This document shows positions 9,368 through 20,573 of a stretch of DNA of 64,000 nt, in pieces. The notes beneath the pieces were generated by a model that was not told the origin of the DNA, made no database searches, and worked only from the letters and a program-made list of their open reading frames with translations. Every line of letters starts with the position of its first letter. The stretch's first letter is position 1. A program made the translations under genes and the position numbers. This DNA is from Maylandia zebra (lineage: Eukaryota; Chordata; Actinopteri; Cichliformes; Cichlidae). The stretch lies in contig NC_135187.1 of assembly GCF_041146795.1 (NCBI RefSeq), positions 5,653,556 to 5,717,555 of the forward strand, read 5' to 3'.

Positions 9368-12051
9368 TAGAGATGGACGGTCCGATACTGACCAAAATTA
9401 CTGGATCGGATATCGGAGAGAAATAAAAAATGTAATCCGATCCATTAAATATCAAAAAAGCACCTCACAAAACTTGCGACCTGGCGTAACTCGGCTCATA
9501 ACCGTAGCACCTCGGAGCATTATGCATCAAGTGATAGAGCGGCTGTGGCGTGCGGGACCTGTCACGGTCTGGTTGAGCATTTGGAGCCTCGCCACCAAAC
9601 CGGCATTTCATCTCCAAGAAAGTGATCCCAGAGAGAAGTAAAGCAAGTGTGTAAGTTCATCTCTGAATGTTTGTAAAGCATTGCAGCGTTAAGCTAAACA
9701 ACCGATATATGGAGCAACTGCATCTTCTCTCCCCCTCCCTCTCCTGCTGCTACTTAAATCATGAAACTGATTAATGATCAGCTGATCAGCTTTTCTGTCG
9801 CGAGTCCATCTCTCTTGTTTGTTTGTGCCAGAAAGAGGAAACAAGCGGCTGAACAACAGCAGCATGTTTAAGCTTGATAATTTGTTGTTAGAATTTATTT
9901 AATATTACTTTCTACACCAGGATCTTTTTCTATGTAGCTGACGGCTGGTAACTGTGCAGGGGCGGATCTAGCAAAGTTTAACCAGGGGGCCGATAGGGCA
10001 TGAACAGGAAAAGGGGGGCACAAAGACATACTTTTCTTTCTTATTCTCATTTATTTATTTATTTATTTATTTTTTGTGTCCCATTTGGATCTATAGCCAT
10101 CAGAATTGTTGTCTTCAGGCCAAGAAAGATGCCAAGCGGATTTATTTTACCAAGTGGATCGTCATGGCCTTGCCATATTAGTCCATTTGATTGACCTTTA
10201 TTATAATTATGAATTTATTTTATTTTCAGTTGCTACAAACGGGACAGACATGACTGTGGGATAGGACAGGGGGAAAGAATGAAAGAAAGAGAGAGAAAGA
10301 AAGAAAACCAAAGGGGAGAAGAGACAGTGAGAAGGGGGGGAAGAGAGAAAAAAACAAACAAAAAAAAAACTCCTGGGTCACCTGTATGGAGAAAAAAAAC
10401 AGAGGAGACAGCAAACAACAAAGAGCAACATAATAAGAAAAAAAAAGCACCATCACAATAAACTAGCTAGCAATAGATATCAATAGTTACTAAATAATAA
10501 ACGATATTGTGCAGCACGCAAGATAGACAGCGCATAGTGTGCTTTGAGGCAGCAGCCAAGAAAGCTGTAGTCCGCGTCTGTGAATACCCATGTGTACACC
10601 TGTGTGCATACCTGTGTGGATCAGCATGCTTGCATTCCAAAGGTTTCTCCATGTAATGATCTGCTAGGGAGTGTGGGGAGCCACAGCCCTGTCCTTTATG
10701 GCATCAAGCAGGCATGGAGGAGATCAAAACTCCAGACATCCAGAGGCCCTCAGAACACAAGAGACCAAGGAAGACCCACAGAGGGGCAGCTGCGCCACTG
10801 TCCCAGTAAGAGCTGAGGAGAGTCCCAGATGAGGGCTCACTCAGCATCCGCGGAGCAGAAGCCAGGGGGAGTTGCAGTGACGCACCCGTGAGCTCCGCCG
10901 GCAGCCAGCTGTGCCTGAGTGACCGAGCCCCAGGCCGAGAGGCCGGGGGCACCCCACCTCCGAAGTGGCCCGAGCGAGCCCCAATAAGTGGCCGCCAAGG
11001 AGTGAGCCGGTGTGTACCCGGACGCCCACCCCCAGATACAAAGAACCACCAACGCACCGACACCTGAGGGAGTCCGCCACCGGCAGGGGAAGTGGTGGTG
11101 GGGGGAGATAGGCCTCCAAACCTTGGAGGGCCCGAGATGTCCCCAGAGAGGTGGCGTCTGATACCCAACCTGACATATAGACACAGACATACAGGCACAC
11201 ACAGATACAAACATCCATTCCCACCCTCATGCTCTCATGTGCACTTCACACTCAACCAACGTGGAGACAGACATAAAGAGACGCTGTACACATGATCACA
11301 CTCCCCAAGCGTACTCCACAAACCGGGTCTAGGTACCCTTGCCCCTGGAGGGGGGAACTGCACCCAGACCCAGGTGGTGTTCTTATTCTCATTTAAAATG
11401 TCTGGCTTTTAATAAATAATTATCTAAATCTTACACCCAAAATTTTAATCTGATGTAAAAAGTATAGAAGACCATTACTGTATATAGTAACTATTAAGTC
11501 TAATATACCCTTGTAAGCTATAGTACTTTTTCCTTTGGGAAGGTACCACCTGTGCATTCTGCAATTCTGTTGAAGAAAGATGTTGAATCTATTTAAATAT
11601 TGTAGAAAAATAATTGATTTCTGTGCATTTTTTTCACACTGCATCAAATTAAAGTTGATTACGTCGATTAAGCATCATGAGGTGGGGGGTGGTTCCCTTT
11701 TTTTATTTATTTTTTGCTGGGAGTTTGTAACCCTATTAGTTAGGTTGCTTACTCTTTTAAATACCAGAATAGGGAGGATGGAGTAGGTTTAAGTTTATTA
11801 GATTCATCAGTTTTGCTGAACTATGGAATATTTTGGGTGCAGTGTATTTTTTGTTTACAGGTATAACAGAATAGCATTAGTGTTTTTTTTAAACTTGAGT
11901 TTGGACCCATACAAAATGCAGCAAGATATTAAAAAAAAAACAGTTTTATTGATTATAAAACACACTATATTGGATTCATATCGGTATCTGCCGATATCCA
12001 AATTTATAATATCGGTATCGGACATAAAAAAGTGGTATCGTGCCATCTCTA
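9368..12051. mobile_element. Non-autonomous hAT-type DNA transposon
   Basis: The ends are inverted: TAGAGATGG at 9368-9376 and CCATCTCTA at 12043-12051. Further matching words follow inside (ATCGG/GTATCGG motifs near each end). The flanking octamers GTCGTAAC (9360-9367) and GTCCTAAC (12052-12059) agree at seven of eight positions, the 8-bp duplication typical of hAT. TAGAG fits the hAT terminal consensus. No transposase frame is present, and the inner 1.3 kb is a later retroposon insertion. Without it the element is about 1.35 kb. Confidence 0.8.
10053..11379 (-). mobile_element. Unclassified non-LTR retroposon, copy A
   Basis: The insertion is flanked by a 15-base direct repeat, TTCTTATTCTCATTT, at 10038-10052 and 11380-11394. 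In minus-strand orientation it ends in an AAAT-type tail (10053-10075). A tailed insertion with a long target duplication indicates target-primed reverse transcription. The body is GC-rich in the 5' half and (TTTC)n/pyrimidine-rich near the 3' end. Copy B (25.4-27.4 kb) is the same sequence in opposite orientation and extends further 5', so A is 5'-truncated. Several overlapping frames are open in both copies (for example 168 codons at 11210-10704), but none has a recognisable domain; high GC alone explains the lack of stops. Confidence 0.8.
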
Positions 12052-12175
12052 GTCCTAACATGAGGATCCCAGAACCAAAAAATAACCCAAAGGGTTAAAA
12101 AGATTTCCACATTGATGCAGATGATGTATATGATTGTGGGACTTGTATAAAAAAAATGTATATGCCATATTTGTC

Positions 12176-12690
12176 TGTGAAGGTTCTCAGTCATCCAGGT
12201 CATCGTAGTCAAAGGAGCTTGCAAAGAAAAGCGTCTGGACTTCTTTAAGCTGCTTGAAGACGTTTCACCTCTCATCCTAGAAGCTTCTTCAGTTCTAAGG
12301 TCAAATGGCGGAGAGTCCCAGATTTAAACGCAGTGGGAGTATCCCCCCAAAGAGGGACAAAAGGACCCCCCGATGATCCTCTAACCACGGTGTGAAAATG
12401 GGTGTGGGTCCCAATCAGCCAGGGTTTCAGGTGAGCTCATTGTGAAACCCGGCACCACCTTATCATGCAATTTCCTGAGGTCAGATGGCCCAGGAAGTGA
12501 GTGGGCGTTAAGGCGTCTGGGGAGGGAACTCAAAACTGGATTATAGATGGCAGACAGTTGGTGTCGTAAACCACCCTCTGTTCAAAGATGTTCGCTCACA
12601 GTGAACGTAAATGGCTTCTTTCACTCCTCTTTCAAACCATCTGTCCTCTCTGTCCAAAATGTGAACACTGGCATCCCATTTCACCGAAAC
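12176..12690 (-). mobile_element. Penelope-like retroelement, 3' end with GIY-YIG remnant
   Basis: The minus-strand frame includes VHILDREDRWFERGVKEAIY and VHCERTSLNRG, the typical end of the GIY-YIG endonuclease domain of fish Penelope-like elements. Downstream follow the usual RRLN..PGPSDLRKLHDKVVPGF-like region and the GETSSSSLKKSRRFSLQAP tail, with frameshifts. The reverse transcriptase and the GIY and YIG motifs are missing. It is a short 5'-truncated dead copy. Family assignment rests on recalled motifs. Confidence 0.75.
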
Positions 12691-12828
12691 AATAACGCGT
12701 GAACCAAGTTTACAAAATAGAACCTTGTCCAAGTTTCTTCTAAGTTAGCATGAAAGGGCTTTTACAATTTTGTTTTCTTTTAATTCTTTACCAGAAATCT
12801 ATTGTTCACAATTTAAAAGAAACTAACG

Positions 12829-13310
12829 GTGTGTTCACACCGGACGCAATAGAAGCGACCAAAAGGCGCCACACGCCCCTAGCTGGTCGCTTGCACATTC
12901 GCACCTTGAAGCGCATTCAAAGCGAACTGGTCGCACTTTAAAATATGCAATTTTCACGTGCGTGAACCAGAAATGTGGGAGGAAGTAGTGCCAGACGGTA
13001 TGTTTGCAAGATGGCAGCTGTCGATCTAGCGTTTGAAGAGAGAGTCTCCCTTCTCTATTTACTGTGGAGACCAGAGCAGCGGCGTAAAGGACGTCCTGAC
13101 CGTACCTGGGTCCATCAGGTCCTCCACGAGTGTGAGCAGTTTGGTGAGTTTCACCACTTGCTCCAGGAGATGCGTCTGACTGACGGCCACTTTCAGCGGT
13201 ACCACCGTCTGTCCCTCGCCCAGTTTGAGGAGCTGCTGTCCCGCGTCGGTCCAAGCATCGCCCGCCCAGACATCACAGACGCACGGACTGCAATTAAATT
13301 TAAATCTTGA
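12829..13310 (+). mobile_element. PIF/Harbinger fragment with transposase N-terminus
   Basis: The left end GGTGTGTTCACACCGGACGC resembles a PIF/Harbinger terminal repeat. From the ATG at 13011 the frame reads MAAVDLAFEERVSLLYLLW, then WVHQVLHECEQFGEFHHLLQ and FQRYHRLSLAQFEELLSRVG. This is the N-terminal helical region before the DDE nuclease of fish Harbinger transposases. It ends at a stop after 13308 and the catalytic domain is absent. No right terminal repeat was found, so the element is truncated or internally deleted. Confidence 0.7.
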
Positions 13311-13539
13311 AAATATCTTAACCCATTGTTGCGACTTCTATCCACAAATAAAGCCGCTGCCGGCTGAGTTTGTTTCTGTACTGTGACGCGTCTCCAATAA
13401 GCCATACTAAGTCCCACTTGTGTTTCACGTATTTATTTGAAACTAAAATAATAAATGTTTGCTTTCAATCAAAACAAATAGCGCATGTATAAACTTACAT
13501 CGTTTGTGAGCATTTGTATTTGTATTGAATCTTTATTTT

Positions 13540-13760
13540 AAACATGTTTAAACAAAAACAACAGGGAAAAAAAGAGACAAACAAACAAAAGGAAAACAAA
13601 GCAACAATAATTATAAGTAACTTACATGTTCAAAAGGACGAGGAAGAAGCATAAGCTTATTTAATCCCACCCCCTTACCACTATTTAGTAATTAATAGTC
13701 AAATTAATAGTCAACACTTTTTCTTCCCTCAGAAATTCAATACAATTACATTACATAATG
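13540..13760 (-). mobile_element. LINE 3' untranslated fragment
   Basis: The minus strand contains GGGGGTGGGATTAAATAAGC, then CTTCTTCCTCGTCC, a phrase common at the 3' ends of teleost LINEs. No coding sequence. Boundaries are approximate. Confidence 0.35.
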
Positions 13761-14701
13761 CATGTAATTTTTATTTATTTAACCCCAGTAATACGTCAAA
13801 AGATATACAATTTACAGACATATATGCATACTTGTGCACCCACAACACACATATATACACATCACTGTTGTGAAAATAGTGGGTGAACACCCGATCAGAA
13901 ACACCTCCTCCCTCACTCAAAAAAATGAAACGTTGACTTTAATTAAAATTATTTTGTCAACAGGTTCCACGAAATTGAATTATGTTAGTTTAAAGCAAAA
14001 ATCTTTAGTTCATCTAATTTAAAAAAACTACTTAAGATTAACAAGACATATTTAAGACTAACTAAATCAAGTTATGTTGTATGAACATAGATGATATATT
14101 TTCAGGTTAGATAGTTTAGATTAGTTACTTCAACACATTTCTTATTTGTGGCAGTAAAATGTTAAATTTAAGTTAGATTAATTCAAATATTATATTTTCA
14201 GCCACCTTGTGCTTTATTAATTAGTTTTACATAAATCTATTTTGTCAACAGGTTCCACACAAATGAATTAAGTACATCCAACTTATTTTTTTAAATTTAT
14301 TTTATTGCCAACACATTCAGTGAGCATTTGTGTAAACCCAGTCCAAAATAAAACACAACAGCTCATTAGGGTTAGTAATTAACAGTATGTAGACAGATGC
14401 AACATCAAGACTTTAAATTAAATGTCTGTATCTACCAGAAATAGAAGAAAAAAAAAAAAAACGCATTGAAGATCACATAACACATTGATAAGATGACACT
14501 TGAGTCATGCACATGTGATGCTAGTAAGGTCTGTGAGTGTTTTTTTTCCTTTTAGTGTCTAAAATGGATAGCAAAGTTGCTATTTGCAATGATTGCTTAG
14601 GGTCAGTCCAGTAACACAATGCCAATGAAGTGCTTTCCTTTAACAATGCAAAGTGAAGTGTCCACCTCAACAGCCACAATTTAAAAAAAAAAAAAATGTA
14701 A

Positions 14702-14714
14702 CAACAACAACAAC

Positions 14715-14755
<41 letters not shown>
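14702..14755. repeat. (AAC)n(AAT)n microsatellite
   Basis: Five AAC units pass into about thirteen AAT units. Confidence 0.9.
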
Positions 14756-14758
<3 letters not shown>

Positions 14759-15034
14759 GTCCACTGATATTAGCAATCAAAGAAAATTACATCACCATCC
14801 CAAATAAAACTTTAACAAAACATGCCAACATTATGGTCTAACAATAAAACAGCTTGTCAGCATTCAGTTTTTTTGCAACAGCACAGCAGTAACCATTTAA
14901 CACTCGCCACTGTCAACATTTATTTTACCAGTGTTTGGGCAAAAAACTTCAGATGTAAACATTTTAACATGGAAACAATTGTTCGTCTTTAAAAGTCCAC
15001 AAAATATACATTCATCCTGCATTCCCAACTTGGA

Positions 15035-15414
15035 TGATCTGATATCCTCGTGTTGGTGTTGTTCCCAGACCATCATGAAAATGTTGTTCCAGGTTCAACA
15101 TTGCAAGTGACCAATCACATTGTTGTGACGTTATTCTATTCCAAGCCATTTGTGCATTTATGAAATTCCAATGTTGCAAGGACAATATCAATTCTGCTTA
15201 CTGTTTATTAAAGGGTTAGGGTTAGGGTCTGTTGATCGGCGGACAGAGGCGGTTTCACGCAGCTTAAGTACAGTTTTTTGTTTTACGCCGGTTTTTCCCG
15301 AAGTCGCAAAAGTATGACGTCACAACATTCTGATTGGTCACTTGCAATGTTGATCCTGGAACAACATTTAGTATGATGATCTGGGAACAACACCAACACG
15401 AGGATATCAGATCA
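15035..15414. mobile_element. MITE with long terminal inverted repeats
   Basis: About 100 bases from TGATCTGATATCCTCGTG (15035) are complementary to the end at 15414, including the TTGTTCCAGG and CAAGTGACCAATCA blocks. The centre has two to three GGGTTA units (15211-15228). No coding frame. A target duplication is not obvious. It behaves like a foldback or MITE insertion inside the 4.4-kb segment. Confidence 0.8.
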
Positions 15415-15654
15415 ACCTCCTAACTTACCCTTATTTTTAGTATGTATTGCAATTACCTTTACAATGCACACAATGTAACACAAACTGAATATGAACATAT
15501 TTCCACCTCATAACAATATGCCTTGAACGCTAATATACACACCACCCTTCAACATTTCTGGTGCAGTATCATCTCTCAATTAAATCCTTTAAATCTCAAT
15601 ACTTTTGATTGTCTCTTAGCTTTCAGTCTTGAGGTTAACTGAGATTCAGTGCAT

Positions 15655-16822
15655 ATATCCCACCCATTAAGAGTGCACATGCAGAGGCCAGGTCTTCCAG
15701 GTCATGCAGGACACACTAGATGGTTATACCCACATCGGCTGGAGGAGTGCTGGCATCAGCTCTTTCGATGGTAAAGATAGCAAGGGTAATTTGTTCCAGC
15801 TCCCTCTGAACAGCTGTAGCTTAGACACAAAAACATAGAAAAATGGCATCCAGTTTTTAAAAAAAGAAAGAAAAAGGGCCAAAGCTACCCTTTAATGACG
15901 TAAACACAATATTAGGAACATGCACCCCAGTGCGCCACTATTTCAGACTACAGATTCAACGATAAATATAAATAGTTTGGGTATACAAGAAGATTTCTCA
16001 AAACATTTAAACAGGTTCCATGCAAATTACAACAACAACATTACAACATGCAACAACATTAGTTATTCAAAATTTGGTTTAATACAGATAAAAAACTAAA
16101 CTAAAATTACCAACCAATTATTCTTTGAAGAGGATGCTTGGGTCTTCATTCAGGTAAAAAGGTAGTGCCCTGAGGACACACTCCCTCCCCTTTTCAATGG
16201 TTTCCTTCTGTAGAGAGTGGCAGAGATACAGGAAGAGAAAACAGAAATACTTTAGGATGACAGAAACTCACATTATACGCAAAATGAATGACATAGCCAC
16301 TGCACAGATAGACATGTACACAAGACCAACTAATCATCACATGGACATGAATAGTTAACCTGTTGGGCAGGGTTTCCACCACATTATATATGTCCATAAT
16401 GGAGGTAAAGACAAACTAATACATCATCTTTTTTGCATTCAAAACATAACATAAAAACATTCACTTCTGGTTTAACCTAAATCAAGGGATCAGATTTTAC
16501 ATATGTTTAGGTAATTTAAATTTTCCAACGTTTTGAGTACCAAACTTTGTCTTGCTTAATATAAATGTAAGTGCACTGTGCAGCTACCATACACTAGCTG
16601 TTTAAATTTGAAAATGATCTTATTAGCCATAATATTTTGCTACCAACAGAATAACGCACCTGTGTGGCTGGGGCCAAAGTTTGTCTAATTTTCTTCCCTG
16701 CAACGCCTCCTTTTTTCTTGAAGACTTTTATGAGCTGGTCAGTGTATTGGTCAAGTTGTGTAAAAAGCCTTGGAACATGTGCAGCAGTAGTAATCCTCAC
16801 ATATTCTGCTTCCACCTGAAAA
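15655..16822 (-). pseudogene. SAMD3-like teleost multicopy gene, decayed exons
   Basis: Three minus-strand blocks follow one another in family order. The first (16822-16660, acceptor TTTTCAG, donor CAG|GTGCGT) reads VEAEYVRITTAAHVPRLF and DQLIKVFKKKGGVAGKKI. The second (16200-16113) reads ETIEKGRECVLRALPFYLNE. The third (about 15825-15655) reads AVQRELEQITLAIFTIERAD, then DVGITI-stop-CVLHDLEDLASACALLMG. The TAG interrupts the frame, and another stop ends block two. These blocks resemble the C-terminal region of the many fish proteins annotated as SAMD3-like; no SAM domain is seen. A possible upstream exon lies near 17240-17180 (ILPLPAPSYTD). Family recall is moderate; the decay is direct observation. 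Confidence 0.5.
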
Positions 16823-18440
16823 TATGTCAACAAACACAACATACTGTACTGTAAATATACATACTATATGTACACATATACAAACTAAAACTAATGTAGA
16901 AAGACCTCTTAAAGCTATAATTTTAACACAAACATTTACACAAAATGCTAATGGAGCCATTACAGCTTTTATTGTTATTTATCAAGTTCCAAAAAATATT
17001 GATCACAGCTGATCTGAAAAGAATTTCATGCCTCAGGCCCTTGAACTGCAACCTTTACCATGGTTCAGATGTGGAGACGAAATAACAGGGGCATGGGATG
17101 GGTCACAAAAGAAAACTTAACTTATAAAACAGTTTTGTTTTTAAAAGTATAACAGTTCACATACCACATACAAGCTCAGCAGTACCACATACACCACATC
17201 AGTATAGGAGGGAGCAGGTAAAGGCAGGATCTGAGATTTATAAAGTAAAACAAGAAATTCATTACTTAATTTCAAGAAGCAAATTATTGTTTGAATTACA
17301 ACTAAATAAAATACTACTCCGAAGAAAAGCAAGAGATTGACACTGCCATGTGCTAACTTTCTATAGAAGCAATTATCACCAGGTCTGTCGACCTCCATTG
17401 TCTGTCCACTCATATGTCTTGAATAATTTTATTAAAAAAATTAAGTGTGTACTTTCACAAACTGTAATTTATAACTACATTGATATGTATAACTCCGCTA
17501 GGAAACATGCTGTATTTACAGACCATTTTTACATAATACAGATTACTGATAGAGCAGAACAATGGTGTCACGGTGGCTTTCGCCCTTGACTTTTTGGATT
17601 TTAAATGTCACTTTATGCTATCCTTGCTATCCTATTCGATATTTCCGACTCTCGGATTACAGAAAAGGAATCCCAAGAACGCAAATGGAAAAATAACCCC
17701 TTGAAAGAATAACCCCATGAACCCCTGTAGCTAATCCCTTAATAAAACAAAAAACAATAAAAATGTTTCTTACACAGTCCACAAAATAAGCATGTCCAGG
17801 ACCCAGTAAAACTAATGTAAAACAAGCACACGCAAACGATATAACATGTCTTGTAAGACAAACGCAAAATATAACCATGCTGGACATATAGATACTACAC
17901 AACATAGTCAAAGAAAAAAGTGGTCTTACCTCTCAAAGAAACAGCAGCTTGGCGCCAAAACAGCCTTTTTCAGTTAAATTTGAAGTCTTGCGCATGAGCA
18001 GGCACAAGCCGTGAAACCTTCTTGTTCTGCGCGGTTTCATTACAACTGTTTTTGCATTACTGCCACCTTGTGGATATACAAGGTATATCGATCCTCATTG
18101 ACTTAACTTAAATGTTATGCGATCAAGTAACACATTAGTATTATGTACGTTGAATAATAGACACAATTACGTAGACTTGATTAGAAAAACATATGTTAAC
18201 TTAACAAAAACATATATTTTAAGTAAAATGAAAATAAATAATTAATATACACTGAACAATCCACCTCATTCATTTTTTTGAGTGGCTGATGAGTACGCCT
18301 GTGTCACGTAAATAACACGCGATCACCTGAGGTGCAGGAAAATCTAAACACCTGTACCACCACAATAAATAAACAAAACATAAACATTCACTTTGGCTCT
18401 TACACACTTTTTAAAACCCTTATTGTATTTATCTATTTAT

Positions 18441-18504
18441 TGCAGGGCATTAATAATAATGAGAAGCTACTATATGTATATGTATGTATGTATATATACA
18501 TACA

Positions 18505-18555
<51 letters not shown>

Positions 18556-18587
18556 GAGTAGCTTCTCATTATTATTAATGTCCTGCA
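18441..18587. repeat. Palindrome with (TA)n centre
   Basis: The 31-base arm starting TGCAGGGCATTAATAAT (18441-18471) pairs with 18557-18587, with one mismatch. The 85-base centre is TATG/TA microsatellite. It could extrude as a cruciform; it may also be a small foldback element. Confidence 0.85.
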
Positions 18588-18692
18588 GCTGTGTCAAAGT
18601 TTAGCTAAAAACACATTTCAAGGTTCTTTGTTTTCAATTGCTGAGCAGCAAGAAAGCCAACACTTACTTCTCTTTGATCAAAGAACACTGGA

Positions 18693-18827
18693 TGACGTCA
18701 CAGTGGCTGCACCCATCTGTGCTACTGTCATCTAGCGGTTGCTAGGCAACAGTCATTCTATGTGGGCGGGACTTGGCAATTAGCAAAGGGCAGTGGGCGG
18801 GGCCTACAGGACCCGAGCCTATAAATA
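18693..18827 (+). promoter_or_regulatory. Compact promoter: CRE, RFX X-box, GC boxes, TATA
   Basis: In order: a perfect CRE palindrome TGACGTCA (18693-18700), a near-perfect X-box GTTGCTAGGCAAC (18738-18750), Sp1-type GGGCGGG (18764-18770) and GGGCGGGG (18795-18802), and TATAAATA (18820-18827). The TATA box places initiation near 18850, about 25 bases before the ATG of the 564-codon ORF. CRE plus X-box is a known pairing in spermatid and ciliary gene promoters (CREM, RFX2). That use here is inference. Confidence 0.75.
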
Positions 18828-18875
18828 GAACTCCAGAACTCCATAAACACCTGCGATTTAGTTCAGAGCGCATTC

Positions 18876-20570
18876 ATGCATCAGAACAGCGAGCAACATT
18901 TAAACACGTTTAGTTCACAAAGAGCAGACATACCTGCCACAACATCAACCCCCCAGCAATTTGTTTCCACTTCTCCAATTCAGAGTCAAAGAAGTAGAAA
19001 TACAACCTTAAACATGACAACTCCACACAGTTACTCCTCAGTGGAAACATGGAAGTCCTTAAGCGACTACTTTTTTGGTACAATTGTACCACAGTGGAGA
19101 TCTCTGCAGTTAAACCCAGAGTACTGCAACACTAAGCTGCCTTCCACTTTGTTAAAGGACATGTTGAAACTTTGCTCCATGTTAGTGGATGCAACAGAGA
19201 CAACCATGGAGAAGGGAGCTCCGGTGTCCACACAGACAGAGGAGTGTCTTGAGTCAGTGGACACTGATTCCCATGAGAAAACAGGGGTAACACGAGCAAA
19301 GGAAGACATGGTAACAGAAATATCTGTAGACAACTGTGTTGATAATAAAAAAACAGAAACTCCGGAACTGGAGACAGAGGCCAGTGCAAGTCTTCAGCAT
19401 GTGGACACACAATCCCAAACCACAGCCACAGCAGAACCAAGAAAGAGCTGTATGAAGAAAAAGTCCACAGCTGATACAAAAGACTGGGACAAAATAGAAG
19501 CTTGTCCCATGAAAAAGCCTGCAATGCCAGCTGCATATGAGTCAGACGTTGATAAATGCAAGGAAACGGAGGCAAAAGGAGGAAAAGACAGCATCCTGAA
19601 AGAAATATCTGTAGACAACTGCGGTGATAATAAAAAAACAGATACTGCAGAACTGAAGACAGAGGCCGGCAAATGTCTTCAGCATGTGGACACACAATCC
19701 CAAGCCACAGCAGAACCAAAGAAAAGCTGTATGAAGAAAAAGCCCACAGCTGATACAAAAGACTGGGACAAAATAGAAGCTTGTCCCGTGGAAAAGCCTG
19801 TGATTCCAGCTGTACATGAGTCAGAAGTTGATTCTTCTTCTGTCATCAGTCTGGCATCTGATGATGTGTCTGCAGAAAAAATGTTTGTTTATGCACTTAC
19901 TCAGTTGGTAGTTTCACGGGCCTTAGAGAAAGTCTCCTCTAAACACAAAGACTCCACAAGGATTCCCAACTGTTATCGTCTGATGGAGAAAATCTGGCCT
20001 GAAATTGAGGGAAAACATTTGGATCTATGTCCAAAGAGGCTGCCCAGTATGGCGACAGCCGTTTTCACCAATCTTTGTAAAGTGCATAAGTGCAAGGAAA
20101 AACATTTGATTTCAAGTCTGAAGGAAGAGCTTGAGGATGATATTACTGTCCCAACATTCACCAGACATCTGCTGGCATTACCCAAAAGAATACTCACTTT
20201 ATCTAAAAACCGAGACGAGTACAGAGAACTTGTGGAACGCTTTGCTAGAGATCTGGTTATGCACGCAATGAGCAACATAAAGGGGTTGAAGGAATGGGGT
20301 CCAGCTGAAGAAGTTATACAGAGGCTTACCGAAAAGATCTGGGCTAAAATTGTGTCCCAAAATCTTGAAATCTCCTTGGAGAACATGGAAGACCTCACTG
20401 TGACAGTATACAATGAACTCCGGGAAAAGTGGAGTGGTGCTGACAATGTCCTGGGGTTTATGAATAATGGAAATCCAAGACTTGACAAAATGATTGTCAG
20501 AATTTTCAAAAGTAAGGCCCCATTGAGAAGACCAAATATCTTCTCTAGGATGTTTTCATGTGTATGCTAA
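18876..20570 (+). CDS. Intronless 564-residue protein, family unknown
   Basis: One uninterrupted frame starts about 50 bases after a TATA box. I do not recognise it. Residues 1-60 are Ser/Thr/Gln-rich. Residues about 60-107 look helical (ETWKSLSDYFFGTI...LLKDMLKLCSML). An acidic, charged middle carries two near-identical repeats (about 148-227 and 243-319), each with EISVDNC, LQHVDTQSQ, KSCMKKK and TADTKDWDKIEACP. The C-terminal half holds two related helical units (about 334-403 and 446-517) sharing an L-V----A pattern, EKIW and a V-N-L ending. The tail is basic and ends RMFSCVC, so the Cys residues could be lipid-modified. No signal peptide, membrane segment or transposase motif is seen. 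The stop is TAA at 20568-20570. The lack of introns suggests a retrogene or element-borne gene. Function unknown. Confidence 0.75.
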   Translation: MHQNSEQHLNTFSSQRADIPATTSTPQQFVSTSPIQSQRSRNTTLNMTTPHSYSSVETWKSLSDYFFGTIVPQWRSLQLNPEYCNTKLPSTLLKDMLKLCSMLVDATETTMEKGAPVSTQTEECLESVDTDSHEKTGVTRAKEDMVTEISVDNCVDNKKTETPELETEASASLQHVDTQSQTTATAEPRKSCMKKKSTADTKDWDKIEACPMKKPAMPAAYESDVDKCKETEAKGGKDSILKEISVDNCGDNKKTDTAELKTEAGKCLQHVDTQSQATAEPKKSCMKKKPTADTKDWDKIEACPVEKPVIPAVHESEVDSSSVISLASDDVSAEKMFVYALTQLVVSRALEKVSSKHKDSTRIPNCYRLMEKIWPEIEGKHLDLCPKRLPSMATAVFTNLCKVHKCKEKHLISSLKEELEDDITVPTFTRHLLALPKRILTLSKNRDEYRELVERFARDLVMHAMSNIKGLKEWGPAEEVIQRLTEKIWAKIVSQNLEISLENMEDLTVTVYNELREKWSGADNVLGFMNNGNPRLDKMIVRIFKSKAPLRRPNIFSRMFSCVC

Positions 20571-20573
20571 AGT

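Larger units (their letters stand above)
13914..18284. mobile_element. 4.4-kb segment bounded by 16-bp inverted repeats
   Basis: CACTCAAAAAAATGAA at 13914-13929 recurs as its exact reverse complement at 18269-18284. The interior holds decayed minus-strand exons of a SAMD3-like family, a long-TIR MITE and a trinucleotide microsatellite. A 20-base word with TTTTGTCAACAGGTTCCAC occurs twice near the left end (about 13953 and 14242). No clear target duplication was seen, so transposon status is a hypothesis; the A-run makes chance symmetry possible but unlikely at 16 bases. Confidence 0.4.

Noticed and set aside
10226-10456. Phe/Leu/Ser-rich frames (also 27076-27297)
   Set aside because: Translations of the pyrimidine-rich stretch of the retroposon.
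10704-11230. Frames of 125-168 codons in three phases at once (and the mirrored ones at 26244-26794)
   Set aside because: All phases are open because the repeat is GC-rich; no domain, and the ORFs exist only within the retroposon copies.
15211-15228. Telomeric or subtelomeric sequence
   Set aside because: Only two to three GGGTTA units inside a MITE; no array.
19132-19758. 208-codon minus-strand frame
   Set aside because: Shadow of the repeats in the 564-codon plus-strand ORF; no promoter or motif on that strand.
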